Shown piece after piece: positions 55,767 through 63,674 of a stretch of 64,000 bases of DNA. The position numbers and the translations under genes were made by a program. Below the pieces are notes generated by a model. It was not told the DNA's origin, made no database searches, and worked only from the letters and a program-made list of their open reading frames with translations. The DNA lies in NCBI GenBank assembly GCA_049115495.1, contig JAGDZV010000002.1, positions 620,001 to 684,000 of the forward strand, given 5' to 3'. Each line of letters begins with the position of its first letter. Position 1 is the stretch's first letter. This stretch comes from JACPUW01 sp049115495 (GTDB lineage Bacteria > Bacteroidota > Bacteroidia > CAILMK01 > JACPUW01).

Positions 55767-55826
55767 CGCTGTAAAATTTCAGAAATCAATTTATATGACT
55801 CTCCGCTACTTTACAACTTATTCTCC

Positions 55827-55920
55827 TTCGACCCTATCTGTCACGTCAAAACGTGACATCTTTCCCTTGAAAGGGAAAGAAAAGCTCCCTTCCATGGATG
55901 AGGGAAGGGCTGGGATGGGT
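55827..55920. repeat. Three-hairpin REP-like intergenic element
   Basis: Three hairpins in a row: TGTCACGT-CAAA-ACGTGACA at 55839-55858, TTTCCCTT-GA-AAGGGAAA at 55861-55878, and TCCCT/AGGGA at 55886-55905. The preceding TTCGACCC and the GTGACAT-TTT core recur in the element near 58940. It lies between the DUF4249 gene and the J-domain genes. GC content is higher than in the flanks. Confidence 0.7.
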
Positions 55921-55971
55921 CGAATATTAAACGTTTTGAACACTTGTAAACATGCGGAGACTCAAATCAAT

Positions 55972-56577
55972 TTAAATTGATTCTTGCTTCAAATCATTTC
56001 TAATTTGAAAATTGTTTCTCTGAATTCTGGCGGTATTGATAGAAAGGAAGATACAAACTATTGAAAGTAGTATACCAAATCCTACTTGCCTTTCTTTCAT
56101 TGCAAGTTCATGTTCGGTGCCAACAAAAGGAAATGCACTTGAAGCAACATAAATGGCAAATGCCAGAAATAATATTACCGCAGCGTTAATAGACCATTCA
56201 ATAAATGGAATTGATGACCATTGGTGCAAAAAGATTTTTTGATTTCTAAAATCCTTGAAAGACATATTTCCGTATCCTTTTGCGGTAGCATAAGCTTCTT
56301 CTCTCCACTCATACACAGGTGATTCATCATAGTAAAAGTCACTTTCTGTTTCAGAATATTCATTTGTGGGTTGAATTAAGAGTTCGTCATAATAGCTCCT
56401 TTTATCTATATCTCCTAAAATCTCATAGGCACTGTAAACTTCATTAAATTTTGCTTGAGCGTTAGGCTCTTTACTTACATCGGGGTGGTATTTTTTTGCC
56501 ATTACCCTAAAGGCCCTTTTTATTTCTTTGTCGGTTGCATTTGAATCAACCCCAAGTATTTCATAAAGATTTACCAT
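55972..56577 (-). CDS. Membrane-anchored J-domain protein, copy 1
   Basis: 201 aa. The N-terminal 65 residues form a J domain with the catalytic H-P-D at residues 31-33 (A-K-K-Y-H-P-D-V-S-K). An acidic, Tyr-rich linker follows, then two hydrophobic helices in the C-terminal half. J domains stimulate DnaK ATPase; the membrane segments suggest local action at the inner membrane. It is a tandem duplicate of the gene 61 bases upstream. The J-domain DNA is nearly identical between copies, while the C-terminal halves have diverged. There is no Gly/Phe region or zinc centre of true DnaJ. Confidence 0.88.
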   Translation of the reverse strand: MVNLYEILGVDSNATDKEIKRAFRVMAKKYHPDVSKEPNAQAKFNEVYSAYEILGDIDKRSYYDELLIQPTNEYSETESDFYYDESPVYEWREEAYATAKGYGNMSFKDFRNQKIFLHQWSSIPFIEWSINAAVILFLAFAIYVASSAFPFVGTEHELAMKERQVGFGILLSIVCIFLSINTARIQRNNFQIRNDLKQESI

Positions 56578-56638
56578 TAGTCAAATTTATGTTCGCTCAT
56601 CGGCAATGCTAAAAGTTTTTGAAGTTGTTTCACTTTTC

Positions 56639-57244
56639 CTACAGATACTCCAACTCCTTCTTTATAATAATGTTGTGAATTAAAATTCGAATGGCATTAA
56701 TTGCTAAGGCAGAACAAATTGTAGTAACCAAAATACCAAAGCCCAGATACATTTGTTTAGTTGTAAGCTCTACATCGGTGCCTTCATAAGGAAATGCAGC
56801 AGATATTGCCAAAATGCCAATTGTTAGAATTCCTAAGATTATGCCATTAACTAGATGTTCAAAAACAGGAGATAAAGACCATTGGTGCATCAAAATTTGC
56901 TGATCCCTAAAATCCTTGAAAGTCATATGGCTGTACTCATTAGCTGAAGAAAAAGCTTCTTCTTGCCATTCATAAATATATGATTCGTCATAATCATAAC
57001 CTGAGCGAAAACTTGAAGCTGATTTCTCATATTGAGGCTCATGAAGAAGTTCATCAAAATAGCTCCTTTTATCTACATCTCCCAATATCTCGTATGCACC
57101 GTAAATTTCATTAAATTTTTCTTGCGCGTTAGGCTCTTTACTTACATCTGGGTGATATTTTTTTGCCATTACCCTAAAGGCCCTTTTTATTTCTTTGTCG
57201 TTTGCATTTGAATCAACCCCAAGTATTTCATAAAGATTAACCAT
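56639..57244 (-). CDS. Membrane-anchored J-domain protein, copy 2
   Basis: 201 aa, the same length and layout as copy 1: an N-terminal J domain with H-P-D at 31-33, an acidic linker with Y-D-Y-D-E-S-Y-I-Y-E-W, and two C-terminal membrane helices (I-I-L-G-I-L-T-I-G-I-L-A-I and F-G-I-L-V-T-T-I-C-S-A-L). F-K-D-F-R-D-Q is shared with F-K-D-F-R-N-Q of copy 1. Equal length and end-to-end similarity show a gene duplication. It is the first gene of the pair and is divergent from fabH. Confidence 0.88.
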   Translation of the reverse strand: MVNLYEILGVDSNANDKEIKRAFRVMAKKYHPDVSKEPNAQEKFNEIYGAYEILGDVDKRSYFDELLHEPQYEKSASSFRSGYDYDESYIYEWQEEAFSSANEYSHMTFKDFRDQQILMHQWSLSPVFEHLVNGIILGILTIGILAISAAFPYEGTDVELTTKQMYLGFGILVTTICSALAINAIRILIHNIIIKKELEYL

Positions 57245-57327
57245 ATTTCAAATTTAAAGTGGTTATGCACCAAATGCTATGGTTTTAAGTGAATAGCTTA
57301 TTTTGGTCTCTCAAAACTTATAAAAGG

Positions 57328-58332
57328 ATGATAAAATCGATTATTACTGGATTAGGCTACTATTTGCCTGAGAATGTGGTGACCAATGATGATTTGGCCC
57401 AAATGATTGATACCAACGATCAATGGATTACTGAGCGAACAGGCATAAAAGAACGAAGGTGGATAGAACCGGGCACTGATACCACTTCTTCAATGGGTAT
57501 TAAAGCAGCCACAATGGCCATTAAAAACGCAAAAATTGATAAAAATGAAATTGATTTCATCATTTTTGCCACGTTAAGCCCTGACTATTATTTTCCTGGA
57601 CCAGGGGTTCAGGTTCAAGAAGCATTAGCCCTTGATACCGTTGGTGCACTTGATGTTAGAAACCAATGTAGTGGTTTTGTTTACGCCTTGTCCGTTGCAG
57701 ATCAATACATTAAAAGCGGTATGTACAAGAATATACTTGTGATAGGTAGTGAGCATCATTCTGCAGGTTTAGAGAAAACCGATAGGGGAAGAGGCGTAAC
57801 TGTAATTTTTGGAGATGGTGCCGGAGCAGCCGTGGTATCTGCAACTGAAGAAGAGGGAAGAGGTATTTTGTCTACCCATTTGCACTCTGAAGGTAAACAT
57901 GCCAAAGAACTTGCACTTATATCACCAGCAACTCAGCATTGGGTAGATAAAATAATTGAAGACAATAACCCAGATGATACTTCGTATTTTCCTTATATGA
58001 ATGGGAATTTTGTTTTTAAGCATGCTGTTACAAGGTTTCCTCAAGTTATTATGGAAGCATTGCAACAGAACAACTTGCAGCCTTCTGATCTTAAGGTGTT
58101 AATACCTCACCAAGCCAATTTAAGAATTGCGCAATTTGTGCAAAAGACCATGCAATTAAGAGATGAACAGGTGTATAACAATATTCAGAAATACGGTAAT
58201 ACTACGGCTGCATCTATTCCCATTGCTTTAGCTGAGGCATATGAGAATGGTATGATAGAAAAGGGCGATCTTGTTTGCTTAGCAGCCTTTGGCAGTGGAT
58301 TTACTTGGGCAAGCGCATTGATAAGGTGGTAA
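57328..58332 (+). CDS. fabH: 3-oxoacyl-ACP synthase III (beta-ketoacyl-ACP synthase III)
   Basis: About 334 aa from ATG 57328, preceded by AAAAGG; the frame is open from 57289. It has the thiolase-fold layout and the FabH catalytic triad Cys114 (R-N-Q-C-S-G-F), His261 (I-P-H-Q-A-N) and Asn291 (Y-G-N-T-T-A-A). F-G-D-G-A-G-A-A-V-V is also typical. FabH condenses acetyl-CoA or branched acyl-CoA with malonyl-ACP to start fatty-acid synthesis. The active-site spacing is longer than in E. coli. Many Bacteroidota carry more than one FabH-like gene, so a specialised role cannot be excluded. A terminator follows. Confidence 0.93.
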   Translation: MIKSIITGLGYYLPENVVTNDDLAQMIDTNDQWITERTGIKERRWIEPGTDTTSSMGIKAATMAIKNAKIDKNEIDFIIFATLSPDYYFPGPGVQVQEALALDTVGALDVRNQCSGFVYALSVADQYIKSGMYKNILVIGSEHHSAGLEKTDRGRGVTVIFGDGAGAAVVSATEEEGRGILSTHLHSEGKHAKELALISPATQHWVDKIIEDNNPDDTSYFPYMNGNFVFKHAVTRFPQVIMEALQQNNLQPSDLKVLIPHQANLRIAQFVQKTMQLRDEQVYNNIQKYGNTTAASIPIALAEAYENGMIEKGDLVCLAAFGSGFTWASALIRW

Positions 58333-58353
58333 TTCTTAAAATGTTAAAAGTAA

Positions 58354-58377
58354 AAACCCCGCTGCAAAGCGGGGTTT
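58354..58377. terminator. Rho-independent terminator after fabH
   Basis: AAACCCCGCT at 58354-58363 pairs exactly with AGCGGGGTTT at 58368-58377 around loop GCAA, a stable tetraloop-type turn. The flanking A and T runs allow use in both directions, for fabH and the convergent small gene. Confidence 0.85.
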
Positions 58378-58393
58378 CATTAACTAAAATACT

Positions 58394-58717
58394 TCATAAC
58401 ACCTTTTCTTCGGGCTCTATTCTTTTTTTGATTTTGCTAGGCACCGCAGTTTTCTCGTCGAGCCACATGTTAGGTTCATTTTTATTTTCAACAAGTTTTA
58501 TTTGGTTTATCGCATTGCCATTAAAATCATAAATAATTGCGTGGTCACCAAATGTTAGAGTTTTGAAATAAAAGCCAATGGCGTTGCCAGATTCGTTGTA
58601 TACGAATATTTTGTCATGGTTATATACGTCAGATTTATAATCTAATTCTTGAGCATTTACGTTTGCTGCAATTAGTAAAGTTGTTGCGAGAATTGTAATA
58701 ATTTTTTGAACCAACAT
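58394..58717 (-). CDS. Small secreted protein of unknown function
   Basis: About 107 aa from ATG 58717, with signal peptide M-L-V-Q-K-I-I-T-I-L-A-T-T-L-L-I-A-A-N-V. The mature 85 residues are beta-prone (F-V-Y-N-E-S-G-N-A-I-G-F-Y-F, I-I-Y-D-F-N-G-N-A-I), with a charged C-terminus. I recognise no family. It is convergent with fabH and shares its terminator. Confidence 0.65.
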   Translation of the reverse strand: MLVQKIITILATTLLIAANVNAQELDYKSDVYNHDKIFVYNESGNAIGFYFKTLTFGDHAIIYDFNGNAINQIKLVENKNEPNMWLDEKTAVPSKIKKRIEPEEKVL

Positions 58718-58744
58718 CACTCTTACTTTTAATAACCCATGCAA

Positions 58745-59106
58745 GATCCTTCAAAAAAAAGAGACAAACAATGAGCCAGGTCATCGTTGAGTTAAGTGTT
58801 TGATATTTAGATTAATAGTATTAAATCGTTAAGTTTGAAATCATTTAATCTACTTTATGCTTTCTGGCTACTAATCGAGCAACAACAAGTCTGAGTGTGC
58901 TCCAAACATTGTGAAGAAGTTTTATTACAACTTTCTTTTTCGACCCCATTTGTCGCCGAAACAAGTGACATTTTTCTATAGAAGATCTAAAGCCTATGCC
59001 AATTTATCGGTAGGTAAGTAGATGGCTCCTATCAAACGGTAAGTATAAGGAGACACAAGAAATTAAAATGAAATTCAGGAGATATACTATTTCACCACAT
59101 TTTATA
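58745..59106. other. Intergenic region with degraded REP-like element
   Basis: About 360 bases with no credible gene. The segment 58939-58980 (TTCGACCCCATTTGTC... GTGACATTTTTC) aligns with the element at 55827 but has lost part of its palindrome. Nothing else stands out. Confidence 0.5.
58939..58980. repeat. Degenerate copy of REP-like element
   Basis: TTCGACCC, TGTC and AAGTGACAT-TTTTC occur at the same spacing as in the intact element at 55827-55860. The inner arms (GCCG / CAAG) no longer match. This is evidence that the sequence is a dispersed repeat rather than a chance hairpin. Confidence 0.6.
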
Positions 59107-60147
59107 CTACTCTTTATAAGCTTTAGTAATTAGGATTTGGCCGTTTGCAAATTTGGTATTTACTATATATAATCCAGATTTAAGGTTTGGAATATTATGG
59201 TTTAATGTGTTTTCGAAAGTTTCATAAACCCTGTGGCCATTTAAGTTATAAACCGAAAAAGATTCAATGTCAATTTCTTTGGCATTTATAAGTGACAACA
59301 TGTTTCCTTCAAACTTTGCCACAATTGGAGTTTTATGGTTTTCTTCAATACTTGATGGCCACCTTATATCAAGGTTAATACATGAGCTATTATCGTTGTA
59401 GTTATCTTCTAAGGTTATCATAGCTGAATCAGTTAGAAGTGCTTTATAACTGGAATAGCATACTGTTACTGTACTTCCTGCATCTACCTTGTTAAATTTA
59501 TATTCGAAATTTTCATAAGCCGAATCACCGGGTGTTAGGTTGTTTCCTTCCCAGCCATATGGGGTTGGAGGTAGTATAAACTCTGTACCTTGTCTAGCAT
59601 AGCCAAACATAAGATCTCCCTTTTTAAGCGTGTTTGTCCCTTCATTAACAACTTTAACTTGAAATGTAACAATGCTATCGAAGCTTATTATGCTTCTATC
59701 ACTCGGTGAAACCAGTTCAATTCTCAAATCGTTTGGAACAACCTCCATTACCACTAGCTTTAGCGATAAGGTGTCATTAGAAGGGTTAGTGTCATTTTTA
59801 GCTTTAAGGATAACATTTAAGCTAATGGTATCTTGATCAACTTCTGGAATAAGAATATCCATTGCAAAGGGCATACTTTGTTCACCCTTGCTTAAGGGTG
59901 GAATTGACATTTCAGGACTACCTTTTTCAACTTCCCCATTGTCTATTTGATAACTGATACTCATTTTTTCTCCAGCCAAAATATTTGTGTGTGCTTTTAA
60001 AAAAACGCCAATAGAACGGTATTGTCCTGATTTAACCGCGGCTAAATTTTGCAGGTTTGTTTTGTAAACTGCTAAGTCTACATTTTGTGCATTTAATGTG
60101 CTCACAAGCATCATTAAAATCGATAAGCTAATGTAAATTGTTTTCAT
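59107..60147 (-). CDS. T9SS type A sorting-domain secreted protein with CARDB-like domains
   Basis: About 346 aa from ATG 60147 (M-K-T-I-Y-I-S-L-S-I-L-M-M-L-V-S-T-L-N-A-Q). The mature part has two CARDB-like Ig domains (residues about 25-130 and 135-250), with I-S-Y-Q-I-D-N-G-E-V and D-T-I-S-L-N-V-I-L-K-A-K-N-D-T-N-P-S-N-D-T patterns. The last 75 residues form a type A T9SS domain: F-S-V-Y-N-L-N-G-H-R-V, L-K-S-G-L-Y-I-V-N-T and L-I-T-K-A-Y-K-E. It is likely an adhesive or matrix protein. It is a single gene. Confidence 0.85.
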   Translation of the reverse strand: MKTIYISLSILMMLVSTLNAQNVDLAVYKTNLQNLAAVKSGQYRSIGVFLKAHTNILAGEKMSISYQIDNGEVEKGSPEMSIPPLSKGEQSMPFAMDILIPEVDQDTISLNVILKAKNDTNPSNDTLSLKLVVMEVVPNDLRIELVSPSDRSIISFDSIVTFQVKVVNEGTNTLKKGDLMFGYARQGTEFILPPTPYGWEGNNLTPGDSAYENFEYKFNKVDAGSTVTVCYSSYKALLTDSAMITLEDNYNDNSSCINLDIRWPSSIEENHKTPIVAKFEGNMLSLINAKEIDIESFSVYNLNGHRVYETFENTLNHNIPNLKSGLYIVNTKFANGQILITKAYKE

Positions 60148-60264
60148 TTGTGGGTTTTGGTTAGAGCAATAATCATTGCTGATTAGCAACTATTTAAACC
60201 AAAAATCACAAATGGAGAAATGAGTTTGTAAAAGGCCCTTTGCTCTATATTATTGGATACCCTT

Positions 60265-60675
60265 TTATTTTAAAACTTCATTAGCTATTGAGATCAAATC
60301 ATCAGGACTTTGATGACCTTCAAGTTGTTTCTGCAATTCTCCCGATTTATCAAAAAAGAACATAGCAGGCAAGGTTTCCCAGCTTACATCTCCCAGCTCT
60401 TCAGGGTAAGTAAAAACTTTGTCTTTGTTAAACTTTATGCAGATAAAGTCTTTCTCAAGAGTTGAAATAAGCTTTTCACTGGTAAAGGTATTTTGTTTCA
60501 TAAATAGACATGTTCCACACCAGGGCGCCATATAAACCATAAAAACGCCTTTGCCTTCCTTTTTTGCCTTAAGTAAAGCTTCCTTAAGTGGCATTTGCTC
60601 AAACTTCAATGAGCTAGTATTTGACATAGTAGCTGAAATCAAAAAGCTTGATAACACAATAATTAAATACTTCAT
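60265..60675 (-). CDS. Exported thioredoxin-fold protein
   Basis: 136 aa. A hydrophobic N-terminus (K-Y-L-I-I-V-L-S-S-F-L-I-S-A) exports a thioredoxin fold with the redox motif A-P-W-C-G-T-C (Cys53, Cys56) and cis-Pro region E-T-L-P-A-M-F-F. The F-M-K-Q-N-T-F-T after the motif is typical of the DUF255/thioredoxin-7-like group that reduces or oxidises periplasmic thiols. It lies five bases after the YihY gene, so the two are one operon. Confidence 0.88.
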   Translation of the reverse strand: MKYLIIVLSSFLISATMSNTSSLKFEQMPLKEALLKAKKEGKGVFMVYMAPWCGTCLFMKQNTFTSEKLISTLEKDFICIKFNKDKVFTYPEELGDVSWETLPAMFFFDKSGELQKQLEGHQSPDDLISIANEVLK

Positions 60676-60680
60676 CTTAA

Positions 60681-61577
60681 CTATTTAAACGTTCTATGGC
60701 TTTTGTTATAAACATACCAAATCATAACAACTAGGGCACATAAATACATCCAAAGCATAGTTACAATTAATGCTCCTAATGACCCGTAGAATTTATTATA
60801 CTGGGCAAAATTGTCAACATAATAACCATATCCATAAGAAATGAGCATTATTGAAACTGTACTAAGCGAAGCTCCTGGAGAAAAGAAGGTTAACCTTCTG
60901 GCTTTTGGAGTGCCCGTATGAAAAACAATGGCTACACTAAAATATGTTAGGAATATGAGAATGAACCATTTTATGGCTTTTAGAGCAAAGTTTTCAATTA
61001 CACTTAATTGTGCAACTCTATCGGCAAAATACACATAAGCTACTTCGCTTAATATGCTAATAGCTACGGCAATAATCACCAAGAAAGTAGCCAAAAACAT
61101 TAGACCAAATGACTTTAGCTTCTGCTCCCAAAAACTGCCTGAAGGATCTAATGCCGCCAATAAAGCACCAAAACCATTTGATGCGAAGTATATGGTAATA
61201 ATGGTTGTAAGTGAAAGCAGTCCACCTCTTTTAGTTGTAATTAAATCTTGAAGCGTTTCATTAATTAGCTCAAATGCATTGGTTGGAATCGCTCCTTTAA
61301 AAAAGGTCAAAATCTCTTCTTGAAGGCCATCGATAGGAACAAATGGAATTAAGCTGAAAAGAACAATCATAGCCGGGAAAAGCGCTATAAAGAAATTGAA
61401 AGCTATGGCAGATGCCTTTGTTGTTATAGCCTCATCTGGCAATTTAATCATAAAAAAACCTAGCACTTGAGCCATGTTTTTGTCTTTGTTGCCAGGAAAA
61501 GGGATGCGAGCCAAAAACTTACATAACCAGCGATATGGAATAAACCACTTGTAAAGCCAATTATGGAATTCTTTCAT
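60681..61577 (-). CDS. YihY/BrkB family inner-membrane protein
   Basis: 298 aa with six hydrophobic segments. Signatures of the YihY/BrkB family are A-S-A-I-A-F-N-F-F-I-A-L-F-P-A, the L-I-P-F-V-P-I segment, and Y-N-K-F-Y-G-S-L-G-A-L-I-V-T-M-L-W-M-Y near the C-terminus. These were once called ribonuclease BN by mistake; their real function is unknown and may relate to lipid or envelope biology. It precedes the thioredoxin gene in a two-gene operon. Confidence 0.92.
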   Translation of the reverse strand: MKEFHNWLYKWFIPYRWLCKFLARIPFPGNKDKNMAQVLGFFMIKLPDEAITTKASAIAFNFFIALFPAMIVLFSLIPFVPIDGLQEEILTFFKGAIPTNAFELINETLQDLITTKRGGLLSLTTIITIYFASNGFGALLAALDPSGSFWEQKLKSFGLMFLATFLVIIAVAISILSEVAYVYFADRVAQLSVIENFALKAIKWFILIFLTYFSVAIVFHTGTPKARRLTFFSPGASLSTVSIMLISYGYGYYVDNFAQYNKFYGSLGALIVTMLWMYLCALVVMIWYVYNKSHRTFK

Positions 61578-61855
61578 GTTTGCAAATTTCGTGAAAAATG
61601 TAATGTTCTGAGCCTTTTAAAGTGAGATAAGCTCCACATGTGGCTATGCTGTGAAATGCCTTTGGGGCGAGAAATGCTTCGCGAGATATGGCCTTGGGTA
61701 AGTGTATGGCTTCTCCATAATTTGGCCTTATGCAGAGATATGCGCTTTCCGCTTTATTAGTGGTTGATTGTTTTTTTTTGATCTATTTCCAATCAATCAC
61801 AATTGAATGTGAACCTATCTCAATCGTATCACAAACTCATCTCTGCTATACTGCT
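61578..61855. other. Intergenic region with degenerate internal repetition
   Basis: About 280 bases with no gene. It is richer in GC than other gaps between 61630 and 61750. GAGATATG occurs twice (near 61684 and 61736), each close to a TGGCCTT or GCGCTTT segment. This may be the remains of a repeat. Confidence 0.35.
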
Positions 61856-62278
61856 CTAAAAGGTTTCGCCAAGTGCTTTTGAGATCAAATCATGTACGTA
61901 TTCTGGGCATCGGATTGGCCTTCTACTTTTAGAATCTACAAAGCATAGGTCGGTGCTTCCTTCATTGGCTTTATCGTCAGATTCATTATAAACTTCGTAG
62001 CTCAATTTCATTCTTGTTTTTGGCACTTCATCTATTGAGCAAACTACGGTTACAAGTTCATCATAGAGTATGGGCTTTTTAAATTTTGAGTTCACGTTTA
62101 AAACTGGCATTATTATGCCGCTGCGCTCCATTTCGGCGTATGAAAACCCTAAAGATCTCATTAATTCTACACGTGCTGCTTCATAATATCGTGCATAATT
62201 GCTATGGTGCAAATAACCCATTTGGTCGCATTCACCATAGCGTACTCTAATTTTTAGTTTATTGCTAAAAGTGCTCAT
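61856..62278 (-). CDS. YbgC/FadM-type acyl-CoA thioesterase
   Basis: A 140-aa hotdog-fold thioesterase. The N-terminal Y-G-E-C-D-Q-M-G-Y-L-H-H-S-N-Y-A-R-Y-Y-E-A-A-R motif contains the catalytic Asp (D of C-D-Q-M-G), followed by the family's L-Y-D-E-L-V and G-S-T-D-L-C-F-V strands. It hydrolyses acyl-CoA thioesters; the chain length is unknown. Its ATG overlaps the stop of the OmpA gene by one base (TAATG), so expression is coupled to an envelope protein. Confidence 0.92.
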   Translation of the reverse strand: MSTFSNKLKIRVRYGECDQMGYLHHSNYARYYEAARVELMRSLGFSYAEMERSGIIMPVLNVNSKFKKPILYDELVTVVCSIDEVPKTRMKLSYEVYNESDDKANEGSTDLCFVDSKSRRPIRCPEYVHDLISKALGETF

Positions 62279-63588
62279 TATTTTCTAATAAGAATAATTT
62301 CTACCCGTCTATTTTTTTGCCTACCCTCATCAGTTTTATTGCTGTATTTTGGTTGAGTTTCGCCCAAGGCTTCAGAGCTAAAAACACTGAACCCTTTGTT
62401 TTTTAGTAAACTGTAAATTGTAGCTCTTCGCTTTTTTGAAAGCTGCAAGTTATAATCTTCTCCTGCGGTTGAATCGGTATGTGCTTTTAAATAAATTTTG
62501 TACTCTTCTGTTTTTACATCACCTAAATACTTTGTAATTGCAGAAACATGATCATCTAACAAGGCAAACTCATCATTATCAAAATAAACTTCAAAAGCTA
62601 TGGTATCTATGCGCTTGGTTTCTTTAATTAATAATTTAGGGTTGTTTTTAGTAAACTCAGCCAGTTTTGTGCTATCATCTCTGTAGTAGTAAGCAAAAGT
62701 TTTCATCATTGCCAAGCTGTCATTTGAAGCAACATTTGCAACAGGACTACCAAAGGATTCTTTTTCAAGAAAAACCCCACTATCATATCTCATATCGCCT
62801 ACATCAGCTATTACAATTTTTAACCTGTACACTTCGCCTGCTGAAACCTTTGCCGTAGCCCTTAGTTTTTTAGTCATCCCATCAAACTCAATTTCTTTTA
62901 GCATTTCTGCCTCGCTCAACTCTTTTTGCCAGCTCTTGGGTTTAATTATCTTTTTATCTGCTTTTAAGTGGTTTGTAATAAACTCATCTTTATTAGCTAC
63001 AAAATTTATATTATCAATACTAATCGGAATAATTTTAGGGCCAATTTTAAGACGCGCAATATTGGTGTAATAAGGGTAGCCGGGGCCCTTTATTAAAAAA
63101 GCAAAAGCATCATTAAAGCCTTTGCCTACATATTCTGGGTATTCTTCTGATGCAAAAAAGTAATAGAAGCCAATACTGTCTGAAAATGGTATAAAATCGA
63201 ACTCAACCGATACGGCATCGCTCGTAAGCCTACCAATTAGATTACTTAGATCTTTATCGCCTGCCGATAAAAATTCAGTACTTGTATTGGTAGTGTCATT
63301 AGGCCCTTTAATATCAGAAACCATTCCGGTGCTCAATATTAGCCCTTTAGAAACAAGGTCTTTTGATGTTTCAAAATCAAATAACCCAATGGAACCAGCC
63401 GGGGCTTTTACGTCAAAATGCCCGGTTAAAACACCATTACCAATAAGTGTTTTCTTAACCAGGTATTTATAAACTTCATCGTTTTTGGTATCTGGCTCTT
63501 CAATTACAATTTGGCTATAAACTGTAATCGGAAGTAAAGTAATCCCAAGAATCAAAAAGTATTTGTAAGCCTTAACTAATGCGCTCAT
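62278..63588 (-). CDS. Choice-of-anchor L domain protein with C-terminal OmpA domain
   Basis: About 436 aa from ATG 63588 (TTG 63594 is the other start). A signal peptide (L-I-L-G-I-T-L-L-P-I-T-V-Y-S-Q) is followed by a 'choice-of-anchor L' domain over about residues 40-270: T-G-M-V-S-D-I-K-G-P-N, V-S-V-E-F-D-F-I-P and Y-Y-F-F-A-S-E-E-Y-P-E-Y-V. The last 110 residues are OmpA-type peptidoglycan-binding: V-Y-F-D-N-D-E-F, A-H-T-D-S-T-A-G and S-K-K-R-R-A-T. It probably sits in the periplasm or outer membrane bound to the wall. This domain pairing is uncommon, since anchor-L proteins usually end in a T9SS domain. Confidence 0.9.
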   Translation of the reverse strand: MSALVKAYKYFLILGITLLPITVYSQIVIEEPDTKNDEVYKYLVKKTLIGNGVLTGHFDVKAPAGSIGLFDFETSKDLVSKGLILSTGMVSDIKGPNDTTNTSTEFLSAGDKDLSNLIGRLTSDAVSVEFDFIPFSDSIGFYYFFASEEYPEYVGKGFNDAFAFLIKGPGYPYYTNIARLKIGPKIIPISIDNINFVANKDEFITNHLKADKKIIKPKSWQKELSEAEMLKEIEFDGMTKKLRATAKVSAGEVYRLKIVIADVGDMRYDSGVFLEKESFGSPVANVASNDSLAMMKTFAYYYRDDSTKLAEFTKNNPKLLIKETKRIDTIAFEVYFDNDEFALLDDHVSAITKYLGDVKTEEYKIYLKAHTDSTAGEDYNLQLSKKRRATIYSLLKNKGFSVFSSEALGETQPKYSNKTDEGRQKNRRVEIILIRK

Positions 63589-63674
63589 TCTCAAAAAATG
63601 ATTGGCAAAGATAGACTTAAGAAGGTATCACTCCTTTTCATAGAATTATATCTTTGGTAAAAAATACAATCAAC

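Noticed and set aside
55753..55980. 75-codon frame after the DUF4249 gene
   Set aside because: It reads through the REP-like hairpins; the translation has no natural composition.
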